Positions 1 through 7,606 of a stretch of DNA of 8,494 nt are shown here, piece after piece. The translations under genes and the position numbers were made by a program. The stretch is taken from assembly GCA_002298905.1 (NCBI GenBank), contig DBMA01000015.1, positions 1 through 8,494 of the forward strand, read 5' to 3'. The notes under the pieces are model-generated. The model was given only the letters and a program-made list of their open reading frames with translations, was not told the origin of the DNA and did no database searches. The first letter of the stretch is position 1. Every line of letters starts with the position of its first letter. This DNA comes from Mycoplasma sp. UBA710 (GTDB lineage: Bacteria > Bacillota_I > Bacilli_A > Mycoplasmatales > Metamycoplasmataceae).

Positions 1-117
1 AAAGAACAAAAAGAATTTAATCAAAAAGTTGAACAAAGATTAAATATTATTGAAGATAAATTAGATATTATTCAATCACTTCCAACTATTAAAAGAGAAT
101 TGAAAAACATAAAATAA
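1..117 (+). CDS. 3' end of unidentified gene, coiled-coil C-terminus
   Basis: Frame 1 is open from the first base to TAA at 115-117, so only the last 38 residues are visible and the start lies outside the window. The peptide is highly charged, with hydrophobic residues spaced in heptad style (VEQRLNIIEDKLDIIQSL), which predicts an amphipathic helix or coiled coil, and it ends KRELKNIK. I do not recognise the protein. Short charged coiled coils of this kind occur in many mollicute proteins of unknown function and also in XhlA-like phage membrane proteins, where a transmembrane helix follows. A hydrophobic ORF does follow here, in the same frame after one stop codon, so the two may once have been one protein or may work as a pair. 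Coding status is fairly secure; function is unknown. Confidence 0.6.
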   Translation, partial: KEQKEFNQKVEQRLNIIEDKLDIIQSLPTIKRELKNIK

Positions 118-123
118 TTTATT

Positions 124-231
124 ATGTTTATAAAATATTCCTGAATTGTAATCACAATTGCAACACTAATAATTAATAGAATTATTGGAGGTTGGGTTGT
201 AATTGCAATTTGGGAAAGAGAGTATTTTTAA
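124..231 (+). CDS. Small hydrophobic membrane peptide (35 aa)
   Basis: ATG at 124 to TAA at 229-231 gives 35 residues if TGA is Trp. Residues 7 to about 30 are almost all hydrophobic (WIVITIATLIINRIIGG, then WVVIAIW) and the end is charged (EREYF), so a single membrane-spanning peptide is likely. It starts 6 bases after the upstream stop, in the same reading frame, and has no visible Shine-Dalgarno sequence, so it depends on translational coupling, on readthrough of the TAA, or is not made separately. It uses TGG for Trp twice and TGA once, unlike the lipoprotein gene downstream, where every Trp I read is TGA. No function can be assigned. A holin-like or XhlA-like role is only a guess from the coiled coil plus membrane helix order. 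It could also be the remnant C-terminus of the upstream gene. Confidence 0.4.
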
Positions 232-251
232 AAAAGAAACATTCTTTTTTT
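230..251 (+). terminator. Weak hairpin terminator after the upstream pair
   Basis: A perfect 9-bp inverted repeat, AAAAAAGAA (230-238) and TTCTTTTTT (242-250), with a 3-base loop, overlaps the stop codon of the small ORF. The 3' arm itself supplies the T-run. The stem has only one G-C pair, so it is weak in one direction, but its position directly after the last codon fits a terminator. Confidence 0.4.
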
Positions 252-377
252 AATGTTTTATATTAATTTAATTATTATTTTTTATTAATTTATTTAAATA
301 ATTTTAATATTTGTATAAATAGTTTTACTTTAAATTGAATCAATGTAAGAGTTTTAAGATGTTAATAAAAATTTTTG

Positions 378-392
378 TTTTTTTTTTTTTTT
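378..392 (+). repeat. T15 homopolymer next to the lipoprotein promoter
   Basis: Fifteen consecutive T lie between two G residues (377 and 393), with further T-runs on both sides. The tract ends 5 bp before the best -35 candidate (398-403) and about 80 bp before the lipoprotein start codon. Homopolymers of this length slip in replication. In some mycoplasma lipoprotein genes, such as vlp of M. hyorhinis, a promoter homopolymer switches transcription. Whether this one does so is inference. Confidence 0.7.
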
Positions 393-397
393 GTTTT

Positions 398-425
398 TTG
401 ATTAAAATATATAGTATTACATAAT
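398..425 (+). promoter_or_regulatory. Candidate promoter of the lipoprotein gene
   Basis: TTGATT (398-403) and CATAAT (420-425) are separated by 16 bp and match the sigma70-type -35 and -10 boxes at 4/6 and 5/6. Transcription would start near 432, leaving a leader of about 40 bases that contains the Shine-Dalgarno sequence. A second possible -10 is TATAGT (410-415), whose -35 position would fall inside the T15 tract. In such AT-rich sequence promoter calls are weak, so the T tract may lie either just upstream of or inside the real promoter. Confidence 0.45.
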
Positions 426-462
426 AGTTTGTAATGAAATTTTAAAATAAAACAAAATATTT

Positions 463-468
463 AAGGAG
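463..468 (+). promoter_or_regulatory. Shine-Dalgarno of the lipoprotein gene
   Basis: AAGGAG lies 5 bases before the ATG at 474. It is the only strong ribosome binding site in the window and fixes the start, which also places the lipoprotein signal exactly at the N-terminus. Confidence 0.85.
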
Positions 469-473
469 ATATT

Positions 474-548
474 ATGAATAAAAAATTATTACTAGGATTA
501 GGATCGACGCTTATTTTGTCAGTTCCTATATTAGCTGCTACATCATGT
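474..548 (+). other. Lipoprotein signal peptide and lipidated Cys25
   Basis: Residues 1-25 show a basic start (MNKK), a hydrophobic core rich in Leu, Ile, Gly and Val, and the lipobox A22-T23-S24-C25, followed by GDD. Ser at -1 before Cys is normal in mollicutes. This predicts Lgt/LspA processing and export of the whole chain. Confidence 0.9.
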
Positions 549-3500
549 GGTGATGACGGGAAAGCTAGAGCAACTGGATCACAATTCTTAAAAGATAATA
601 CTGATAGCAATAAAATTATTATAAGAATTGATGGTTCAAATCTTTCAACTAATCAAAGCGATTGAGTAATAAAAGAATCTAATAGTAATTCTAATTCTAA
701 TGTTTGAACTTTAGATACATCAAAATCAAATTCTTCAAGCACTGTTTATTTTAGCGCAAATAAAAATGATACTAAAGCCAAAAAATTTTCTTTTTTATGT
801 AATGGATCAGAAGTAATTTTAGGTGTTTCTACTCCATTAGCTCCATCTGGAATTTCTTCAAAAAGCAATGCCTTTCAAGGATATCAAGGTAATAGTCAAA
901 ATATTGAAATGAATGATTCAAATAAAGCAAATGTTTCAATTAGTAGTACTGAATCTTTAGCAATAAATTTTGAATTTAATAAAAATGCTTCAAATTCATC
1001 GCAATTCATGAAAATGACATTACCTCCAAAATTAGGAAGCGAATTTGAAGGATATCAAGGATATAATGGAAACACTGATATTACATGAACTTTAAAAGAA
1101 AATAATAATAATAATAGTTTTAAAATTGAAAATAATACATTGTCAAGCATCTCTGCTATAGATCCTACAAGCACACAAAATATAACTTTAGTTGGAACAA
1201 TAAGTATGGGTGAATGAACAGATACATTTGAAATTAAAGTTAATTTCTCTAAACAAGCTTCAGATATTCAAATTAGTTCAGTTTCAACAAAAGTACAAAA
1301 TGATAAAGTTATAGTTACTATTTCAGGTTCTAAATTACCTACAGAAAGTAATAAATGAAAATTCAAAGAAAATAATACTGATTCAAGTGAATGAACATTA
1401 TCTACACCATCTGCTGCATCAGCAACACAAGTAACTTTTGAAGCTACATATGCTAATGTTATTGGAAAAACATTTACTATAGAAGGAACAGGAAGTGAAG
1501 GAACTACAGCTTCTAAACAATTTACAGTTCCTGTTTCAACTATTTCAGCTGTTACATCTGAAATGACAAATGATGGTAATTTAATTTTAAATGTTCAAGG
1601 TACTAATTTATCTTCAACAAATTCATTATACGTATTTACTTTTGTATCAGCTGCTCCATTAATCAAAGCAGATGATACTACTACAAATCCATCAATAGAC
1701 ACTAACCAAATTCAATTAACTTGAACAGATGATTCAAATATCAAATTTACAATTAATAAACAAGGTGATAATGGTACAACTTTAACAAAAGGTTTATATG
1801 GCGCTAAATTTAATATTGGAATTAAAGACCAAACACCAAAAACAGAATTTACATTTAGTGATTATGTAGCACCAACAGCTATTGATAAAGAAAAATTCTT
1901 TATTAATGTTACTGAAGGAGCCACAGATGCAAATGCTTCTTCTCCTTTAAATATAAGTAATATTACAGGTTCAGATTTATCATATACAATTACAACATCA
2001 AGTGTTGATAATAAATATGTAAGAATTTCATTACCAAAAAGCGATGGTTCAACAAATATATTTGAATTTTTAAGTGGTCAAAAAGGATTTACAGAAACTG
2101 GAAATAATACAACTCTAACATGATCTATTCCGGTTGATAGTGCAAGTGAATGAACATATGATAAATCAACATCACAATTAAAAAACAATACAGAATTAGT
2201 TGCAGACACAAGTAAAACAATTGCTATTACAGGAACAATTACTGATAAAATAACTTCTAGAGCTAAAACATTTACTTTAAATTTAACTTTATCTCTATAT
2301 GTTGCTCCTTCAATTACTGGTAAACCAACAGTTGCTATAGTAAATGAAGGTGAAGATAAAGGTAAGAAAATTAAAGTTACTTTTACAGGTACAGGATTAT
2401 CAACAACTTTAAGTGATTGAAATATAAGCGAAAAAACAACTACTACTAATCCTCCTGCTCAAGGAGCAAAAGCAACACCATCATGAACTATTGATGCATC
2501 TTCTACAGCAACAAATGTAATTTTCATAGTTGATTTTAACAAAGATACAATGGGAAAAACATTTACTTTCTCAGCACAAAATGTTACAGGCAGCAAAGAT
2601 GTTACTATTCCTACTACTACATTAACTCAAGTATCTTCAAGTATCATAGATGAAGCAGGAAATTTAATTTTAACTTTTGAAGGTACAAATTTATCAGCTA
2701 ATTTAGACATTTATGATTTTAATCATAAGACTACAACTTTTGCAGATGCTAATGTTACACCTCCAACACCTCCAACACCTCCAACAATAGATGAAGAATT
2801 TAAGAAAAAAATAAATGTAGAATGAAAAAGCGCAACACAAATTGTTTTAACAATTCAAAAAGTACCTGGTGATGGAACACAAGATGCATTAACAAAAGGT
2901 TTATATGGTCAAAAATATGAAGTTAATGTTACAGGAAATACTAAAAAATCAGAATTTACATTTGCTGATTATGTAGCACCAACAGGAGTTACAAATGGTA
3001 TTTTTGGAAATTCAAATTATGGACCAAGCAATAGCAATATAACTACACCATTAGATACTAATGCTTTTCAAGGTAATAATTCTTTGACATGAACAATTAC
3101 AGTACCAAGTTCTACAGATAAGTGAGTTCAATTAAATCTTAAAAATAATGATTTCTTACAATCTTTAGAAGGGCAAAAAGGTTTTGGGCAAACTAATAAT
3201 GAGTCTACAAAATTATCATGAGCAGTTAAAGATAGTGATAATAGTAAATTTACTTATAGTGTTAGTGATGGTTTAAAAAATAAAGAAGAATTAACTGATA
3301 CCGGATTGAATGTAATAATGGTTGGTACTTTAACAGATGAATTAACAGGAGTTACTAAAACATTTGAATTGAATTTAACTATTAAAATTCAAAGTGCAAG
3401 TACAACCCAAAATGTTACTGAAGCAACAAGTAATATAACTAATGAAGGTGATTTAACCATATTATTAAAAGGTACAAATTTATCACAAGATCCTACTAAA

Positions 3501-5834
3501 TATCAATTTACATATGTACCTGAAAATAATAATGGAAAAGAGGAGAATGTTACAACTCCGGCTGTAAATTCAAGTATGTTAGAAGTGGATAGTACAGTTA
3601 CACCATCAGATACTCAAGTACAATTTATTATTAAAAAAATAAAACAAGGTGGTTCAAGTTATCAATTGCCAATAGCACAAACAAAAGGATTATATGGAAA
3701 AACCTTTAGTGTAACTTCAGTTGATTCTTCATCATCTAATCAAACATCAAAAGCAAAACAATCTGTTACATTCAAATTTGGTTCTTATATAGCTCCAACA
3801 GCTTTAAATAAAGAATCTTTCTTTAAAGATGTAGCTTCACAATCTCAACCTATTAATAGTGGTGGAGAATCACAACCAAATTCTTTCCCTATATCTACTG
3901 AAAAAATTACTACACCAGATACAAGCAAACCATTTGAATATGAAATTTCATCTGAGTATAAAACTTTTACTTATATTTATATTGATTTACCTCAAGCAAA
4001 TGATATTTTAAGTTCTATAGAGGGTCAAAAAGGATTTTCATCATCTCCTACTTCTTCTAATCCAAATAATTCAGGAGAAGAATATACACAAGTTCAATGA
4101 ACACTTAAAAATACAACAGGAAGGGCAGGTGCTTCACAAACAAATAATAATTTTGAATTAAGCAACAACCTTCTATATAATAAAAATGTTTTACAAGAAA
4201 GTACTCCAGTTGTAGCTGAACTTACAGCAACAATTACAGATCAATTAACAAGTGAATCAGTAACATTTGATGTTAAATTAACATTTAAATTAGGTACATT
4301 AGAAGCTCCAACTATAACAGCTCCTTCTGAAAATCCCAAAGAGAATATAACTTTAAATGCAGGTAATGATTCTGCGCAAGGGCAAAATACAAATATCGAA
4401 TTAACAGTTAAAGGATCTAATTTACCTAAAGATATTTCACAATGAACTATTACTGAAGCTACAACCACACCAACCCCTGGTGGCGGAGCTGGTAAAACAA
4501 CACTAATTGATGTAAATAATAATGTTGGAAATTGAACAATAAAAGGAGAATCTACTGATTCTGCTAATCCAGGTATTATATTTACAACAACATGATCATT
4601 AGTTGCAGGAAAACAATTGAATTTTGCTGTTGATGGATTTGAAAATGTTAAACAACAATTCACAATACCATCTCCAAGCTTTAATAATGATTCAACACAA
4701 AATAAAGAAGAATTAAATAAAGGTAATATTGAATTTACAATAAAAGGAACAGATCTTTCTACCGATGCTGGTATGTATACATTTGAACTTGAAGGAGAAA
4801 ACTCTCAATATACATCAATTGATCCAAAACAATATGGAATAACTATAGCAAAAGAAGAAATCACTAGTCAAAGAGAAGGAGAACCAGCTAATGCAATTAA
4901 TAGTGCAATTAAAGTTGTAATTCCAAAAACACTTAATAAACAATATGGTGATGGAACAAGATATGATGCTCAAAGTTCAACACCAACATCATTGATTTCA
5001 GATTTTTATGGTAAAAAAATTAAAATATCAATTAAAAATGATACAACTAAATTTGTAACTTGCCCTGTTCCTGGATATTCACAACCTACAAAAATTCAAA
5101 AAGGAATTTTAGGACAAATTTCAGCAGGAACCACAAGTGATAGCTTAACTCAAATTACCAATCCTTCAATTACTCCAGAAACTTCTCCAACAACTAATCA
5201 ATCACAATCAGGAAGATATGAATTAAATAAAGCAGGAGAAAACTTATTTGAATTCACAATTACTTTAGATAAATGAGAAAGTAGTTATGTAAAAATTGGC
5301 GGAATAAAAGATTACAATAAACCAGGTACAAATAGTAGTGAATCTGTTGATTTCTTAAGTTACTTTGTAGGTTTAAATGGATTTACTGATTCAGCACATA
5401 CATCATTAACATGAGCTTTTAAAGATACTCCACAGCAACCAGGATCAGGACAACAATCTTTAATTGAACAAGCAACTAACACAAATGGTTGAACTTTCAA
5501 TTCAGATGGATTAACTAATACTACAGCAATTTCTGATGAAAATGGATTATCTACAACATTAGTAGGAACATTAACTGATTTAGAAACAAATAAAACAGTT
5601 ACTTTTGATATGAAGGTAACCGTTAAAAAACCTGCTGATTTAAAACCTACAATATCTACTCCCGCTCCTACTCCTACTTTAGAAGAAAACAATACTAAAG
5701 TAAAAGTAACAATAACTGGAACAAATTTACCAACAGATATTTCAAAATGAACTATAACAGAAGATAATAGTCCAGCAACTCCACCTGTATCTGGAGGAAA
5801 TATATTAGCAGAGGGGGGGGGATACTTCAAATAG
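474..5834 (+). CDS. Giant modular surface lipoprotein, G-tract-truncated form
   Basis: Read with TGA as Trp, frame 0 is open from ATG 474 to TAG 5832-5834, giving 1786 residues. Residues 1-24 are a lipoprotein signal with a lipobox ending ATSC, so Cys25 should be lipidated and the mature chain anchored outside the membrane by its N-terminus. The rest is Ser/Thr/Asn-rich with very few Cys (25, 109 and 1530 in this part), and every Trp I read is TGA. From about residue 45 it consists of repeated Ig-like units (see the array entry). The motif G-[ST]-x-L-[SP] recurs near residues 54, 285, 376, 639, 737, 1000, 1314, 1425 and 1749. GTNL preceded by beta-type sequence recalls IPT/TIG domains, but that is inference. 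The frame ends abnormally: after E1780 the G9 tract gives GGG, then YFK and stop, in the middle of a module, while the missing C-terminus lies intact in the next frame (5821-6915). With eight G the product would be 2146 residues. Likely a phase-variable surface antigen or adhesin; ligand unknown. Confidence 0.9.
1101..1115 (+). repeat. AAT x5 triplet repeat
   Basis: Five in-frame AAT codons give Asn5 in the C module of unit 1. Changes in copy number would alter loop length without changing the frame. Confidence 0.6.
1845..1877 (+). repeat. 33-bp repeat, copy 1 (B/C junction, unit 2)
   Basis: This copy encodes EFTFSDYVAPT and matches 2952-2984 at 31 of 33 bases. The offset is 1107 bp, exactly 369 codons, close to one full A-B-C unit. 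Confidence 0.75.
2757..2786 (+). repeat. 9-bp tandem repeat encoding TPP
   Basis: Three perfect copies of ACACCTCCA (2757-2765, 2766-2774, 2775-2783) plus a partial fourth encode T-P-P three times, then T-I, in a loop of the B module of unit 3. The 9-bp unit keeps the frame, so slippage would lengthen or shorten a stiff Pro linker. Confidence 0.85.
2952..2984 (+). repeat. 33-bp repeat, copy 2 (B/C junction, unit 3)
   Basis: This is the partner of 1845-1877 with two mismatches (AGT against GCT). It encodes EFTFADYVAPT at the same module boundary one unit later. Confidence 0.75.
5379..5417 (+). repeat. 39-bp repeat, copy 1 (C module, unit 5)
   Basis: This copy encodes GFTDSAHTSLTWA in frame 0 and matches 6604-6642 at 37 of 39 bases, well above the general similarity between units. 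The offset is 1225 bp, which is one more than a multiple of three, equal to the frame slip in the G tract lying between the copies. Confidence 0.8.
5813..5821 (+). repeat. G9 homopolymer, coding phase switch
   Basis: Nine G follow GCA GA in the A module of unit 6, in a gene otherwise poor in G. Upstream coding is in frame 0 and downstream coding in frame 1. Frame 1 is closed by TAG at 5806-5808 and frame 0 by TAG at 5832-5834, so the shift must fall between, where the G-run lies. Eight G would read A-E-G-G-D-T-S and continue to 6915; nine G read E-G-G-G-Y-F-K and stop. A sequencing or assembly error in the homopolymer is the main alternative. Confidence 0.85.
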
Positions 5835-6915
5835 CAATATTTGATCTATTGATTCTTCTTCTACTAATACTAATACATCAGTTACATTTATTGCTAATTA
5901 CAAAGATGTTGTTGCTAAAAAATACAAATTTGCTTTAACAGATTCTTCAGATATATCAACTATTGTTACATGTCCTACACCAACATATACAAGTGCAGAA
6001 GCTGGATTTGAAAATAATCATTACGATATTAGAATTACTATAAGAGGAACAAATTTACCTAATGATATTGAAATGTATAAATTTGGTAATGTATCCCTAA
6101 CATCAATAGAAACTACAAATTCACAACAAATTGATCTTAATACTTTACAAAAAACAATTGATTTTACTAGTGGTTCTGAAGTGCATATTGTATTTAATAA
6201 ATATAATAGTAGCAATAATAATGCATTACAAACTAAAGGATTGTATGGTAAAACATCATTACTTAGATTTTCAAATGAAGCAGAAGGTACTAGTCATGAA
6301 TTAACTTTTCCTTCTTATTCATTGACAGGAATGAAATCAGCGTTTCTTGGTACTATTTCAACAGGAAGCACACATGGTAATACACCAGATTCTCTTTCAG
6401 ATATAAGTATTAATGATGATTCTAATAATTCATATTCAGCAACTATTACAACAAATAGTAATACTGCAAAATACATCAAATTTGAATTGCCACAATTAAC
6501 AACAAATAATAATACAAATAATGGACAACAATCAAAAACTAGAAGAGATGCAAATCAACCAGATACAACAACATTTTTAACAAATTGATTTAATGGTTAT
6601 GAAGGATTTACTAGTTCAGCACATACATCATTAACATGAGCTATTGATACAACTGATACAGTAAATAGTGCAAAATGAGATTTAACTGATAATGTATTAA
6701 CTAATAAAAGTGGTCAAGAAATAACAGTTGATGGAATACCTGTTTTATTAACAGCAACAATTAAAGATACTGAAACTGAAGAACAAGTAGTATGTAAAAT
6801 TCAATTAACAGTTAAATTAGGTGCTGATGGTAGTGGATCTGGAAATGGTGGTAATACCGAAGGTAACGGATTTGTAATTAGTACAAAAACTAAAAAAACT
6901 CAACAAAATAAATAA
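5821..6915 (+). pseudogene. Out-of-phase 3' part of the lipoprotein gene
   Basis: Frame 1 is open from the end of the G tract to TAA 6913-6915 and encodes the last 360-odd residues of the full-length form: the rest of module A6 (NIWSI, then VVAKKYKF), B6 (GTNLP at residue 1858 of the eight-G form, KGLYG at 1921), C6 (GYEGF at 2041, SLTWA) and a tail of about 30 residues. The tail starts with Gly/Asn-rich sequence and ends KTKKTQQNK. It carries the only clear basic cluster, KTRRD (about 6536-6550). It is not a convincing separate gene: the first ATG (6073) sits inside a module with no Shine-Dalgarno sequence before it. The sequence keeps codon use and module signatures like the rest, with no other frame break, so it looks maintained rather than decayed. 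It is probably expressed when the G tract has 8 (or 11, or 5) residues. Confidence 0.8.
6604..6642 (+). repeat. 39-bp repeat, copy 2 (C module, unit 6)
   Basis: This is the partner of 5379-5417 with two mismatches. It encodes GFTSSAHTSLTWA in frame 1, downstream of the G tract. Confidence 0.8.
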
Positions 6916-6977
6916 ATAAATTATTTTTAAGAATTTATAATAGAAATTATTAAAAATAGTTAAATAATTAAATAAAG

Positions 6978-7025
6978 TAAAAAATCATGATCATATTTAA
7001 GTATTGATTATGATTTTTTATTTTT
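6978..7025 (+). terminator. Rho-independent terminator of the lipoprotein gene
   Basis: A 16-bp stem (6978-6993 with 7005-7020, one G-U pair, otherwise perfect) has an 11-base loop and is followed by TTTTT (7021-7025). The A-rich 5' arm and T-rich 3' arm could also act on the reverse strand. The 3' arm contains the -35 box proposed for pth. Confidence 0.75.
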
Positions 7026-7033
7026 AGTATAAA
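7004..7033 (+). promoter_or_regulatory. Candidate pth-tilS promoter
   Basis: TTGATT (7004-7009) and TATAAA (7028-7033) are 18 bp apart. The -35 box is the same hexamer as that proposed for the lipoprotein gene. Transcription would start around 7040, only a few bases before the pth ATG, and no Shine-Dalgarno sequence is present, so the mRNA would be leaderless or nearly so. Confidence 0.5.
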
Positions 7034-7044
7034 ATTAAAATATT

Positions 7045-7605
7045 ATGAAATTAATAGTAGGTCTTGGTAATCCTGGTAATGAATATGAAAATACAAGACA
7101 TAATATAGGTTTTCAAGTTGTTGATGAGATTGCAAAAAAAATAAATGTCAAATTATCTAAAGAAAAATTTGATGCTTTATTCTATATGAATGATGATTTT
7201 ATTTTAATTAAACCAACAACTTATATGAATTTATCAGGTGAAGTTGTAAAAAAAGTTACTGATTTTTATAAAATATCTCCAAAGGATATTTTAGTAATAT
7301 GTGATGATCTTGATATCAAAGTAGGTCAAGCAAAAATTAAAATATCAAAATCTTCTGGTGGTCATAATGGAATAAAAAACATTATTGAAAAAATAGGAAC
7401 TTCAGAATTTTATCGTTTAAAAATTGGGATCGGAAGACCTGAAAAAAAATCTACTTCAATTAGCTCATATGTTTTAGAACCTTTTGATAAAATTCAAAAA
7501 CCAATTATTGATAAAGTAATAATAGAAGCAGCTGATGCTGTAACAAGTATTATTTATAATGGAATTCATTATGTAATCAACAACTTTAATCGTAAAAGGG
7601 AATAA
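7045..7605 (+). CDS. pth: Peptidyl-tRNA hydrolase
   Basis: This 186-residue protein, the usual length of the bacterial Pth family, cleaves the ester bond of peptidyl-tRNAs released from stalled ribosomes and recycles the tRNA in the cytoplasm. The family signatures are complete. GLGNPG lies at 6-11 with N9. TRHNIG lies at 17-22 with the catalytic base H19. TYMNLSG lies at 59-65 with N62. ICDDLDI lies at 85-91 with D87 matching the Asp that positions the His. SSGGHNGI lies at 103-110 with N108, and GIGRP at 128-132. The start is set by the family N-terminus; there is no Shine-Dalgarno sequence, and a -10-like box lies 11 bases upstream. It is followed after one base by tilS, a pairing common in mollicutes, so the two are surely one operon. 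Nothing is missing or odd in the protein. Confidence 0.97.
   Translation: MKLIVGLGNPGNEYENTRHNIGFQVVDEIAKKINVKLSKEKFDALFYMNDDFILIKPTTYMNLSGEVVKKVTDFYKISPKDILVICDDLDIKVGQAKIKISKSSGGHNGIKNIIEKIGTSEFYRLKIGIGRPEKKSTSISSYVLEPFDKIQKPIIDKVIIEAADAVTSIIYNGIHYVINNFNRKRE
7595..7600 (+). promoter_or_regulatory. Shine-Dalgarno-like site for tilS
   Basis: AAAGGG inside the last codons of pth lies 6 bases before the TTG at 7607. It supports that non-ATG start, which is also the only one placing the PP-loop at its normal distance from the N-terminus. Confidence 0.55.
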
Positions 7606-7606
7606 A

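Larger units (their letters stand above)
606..6822 (+). repeat. Six-unit A-B-C module array in the lipoprotein
   Basis: Aligned by eye, the units run 606-1256 (A-C), 1257-2297 (A-B-C), 2298-3389 (A-B-C), 3390-4295 (B-C), 4296-5630 (A-B-C) and 5631-6822 (A-B-C). Residue numbers are about 45-261, 262-608, 609-972, 973-1274, 1275-1719 and 1720-2116. A modules have G-[ST]-x-L-[SP], a [WY]-x-[FI] strand, a second Trp and then GKTF or AKKY. B modules have the same GTNL motif and usually KGLYG (residues 439, 808, 1071 and 1921; degenerate FYGKK in unit 5), often ending in a YVAPT-like linker. C modules have G-x-x-G-[FY] (residues 193, 535, 900, 1184, 1633 and 2041), then [LIV]-x-W, and close with G-T-[IL]-[TS] and alternating hydrophobic residues such as LNLTIKI. 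A and B look paralogous; C is distinct. The array suggests growth by unit duplication. Last-unit coordinates assume the eight-G frame. Confidence 0.75.

Noticed and set aside
359..424. 21-codon ORF running through the T15 tract (MLIKIFVFFFFCFL...)
   Set aside because: The Phe run is simply the T tract in translation. There is no good ribosome site, and the frame changes with every tract-length change.
4241..4663. 140-codon open frame on the minus strand
   Set aside because: It lies wholly inside the lipoprotein gene, whose plus-strand frame has clear repeated modules. The antisense product is a low-complexity shadow with no family features.
474..5276. Gene broken by many TGA stops into small genes (474-665, 2550-2825, 3306-4100, 4617-5276)
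   Set aside because: All pieces lie in the same frame and are separated only by TGA. The TGA codons sit at conserved Trp positions such as the LTW motif of C modules, and tilS also needs TGA as Trp.
5360..5830. 156-codon open frame on the minus strand
   Set aside because: It is a shadow of the lipoprotein modules in unit 5 and unit 6, with no ribosome site or recognisable protein.
6021..6215. 64-codon open frame on the minus strand
   Set aside because: It is antisense to module B6 and too short and featureless to support.
6073..6915. Independent gene starting at ATG 6073
   Set aside because: The ATG falls inside the B6 module just after GTNLP, without a Shine-Dalgarno sequence or signal peptide. 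Frame 1 coding similarity begins already at 5821.
6922..6958. Inverted repeat TATTTTTAA and TTAAAAATA after the lipoprotein stop
   Set aside because: The stem is almost all A-T with no T-run after it. The hairpin at 6978-7020 is much stronger and is the better terminator.
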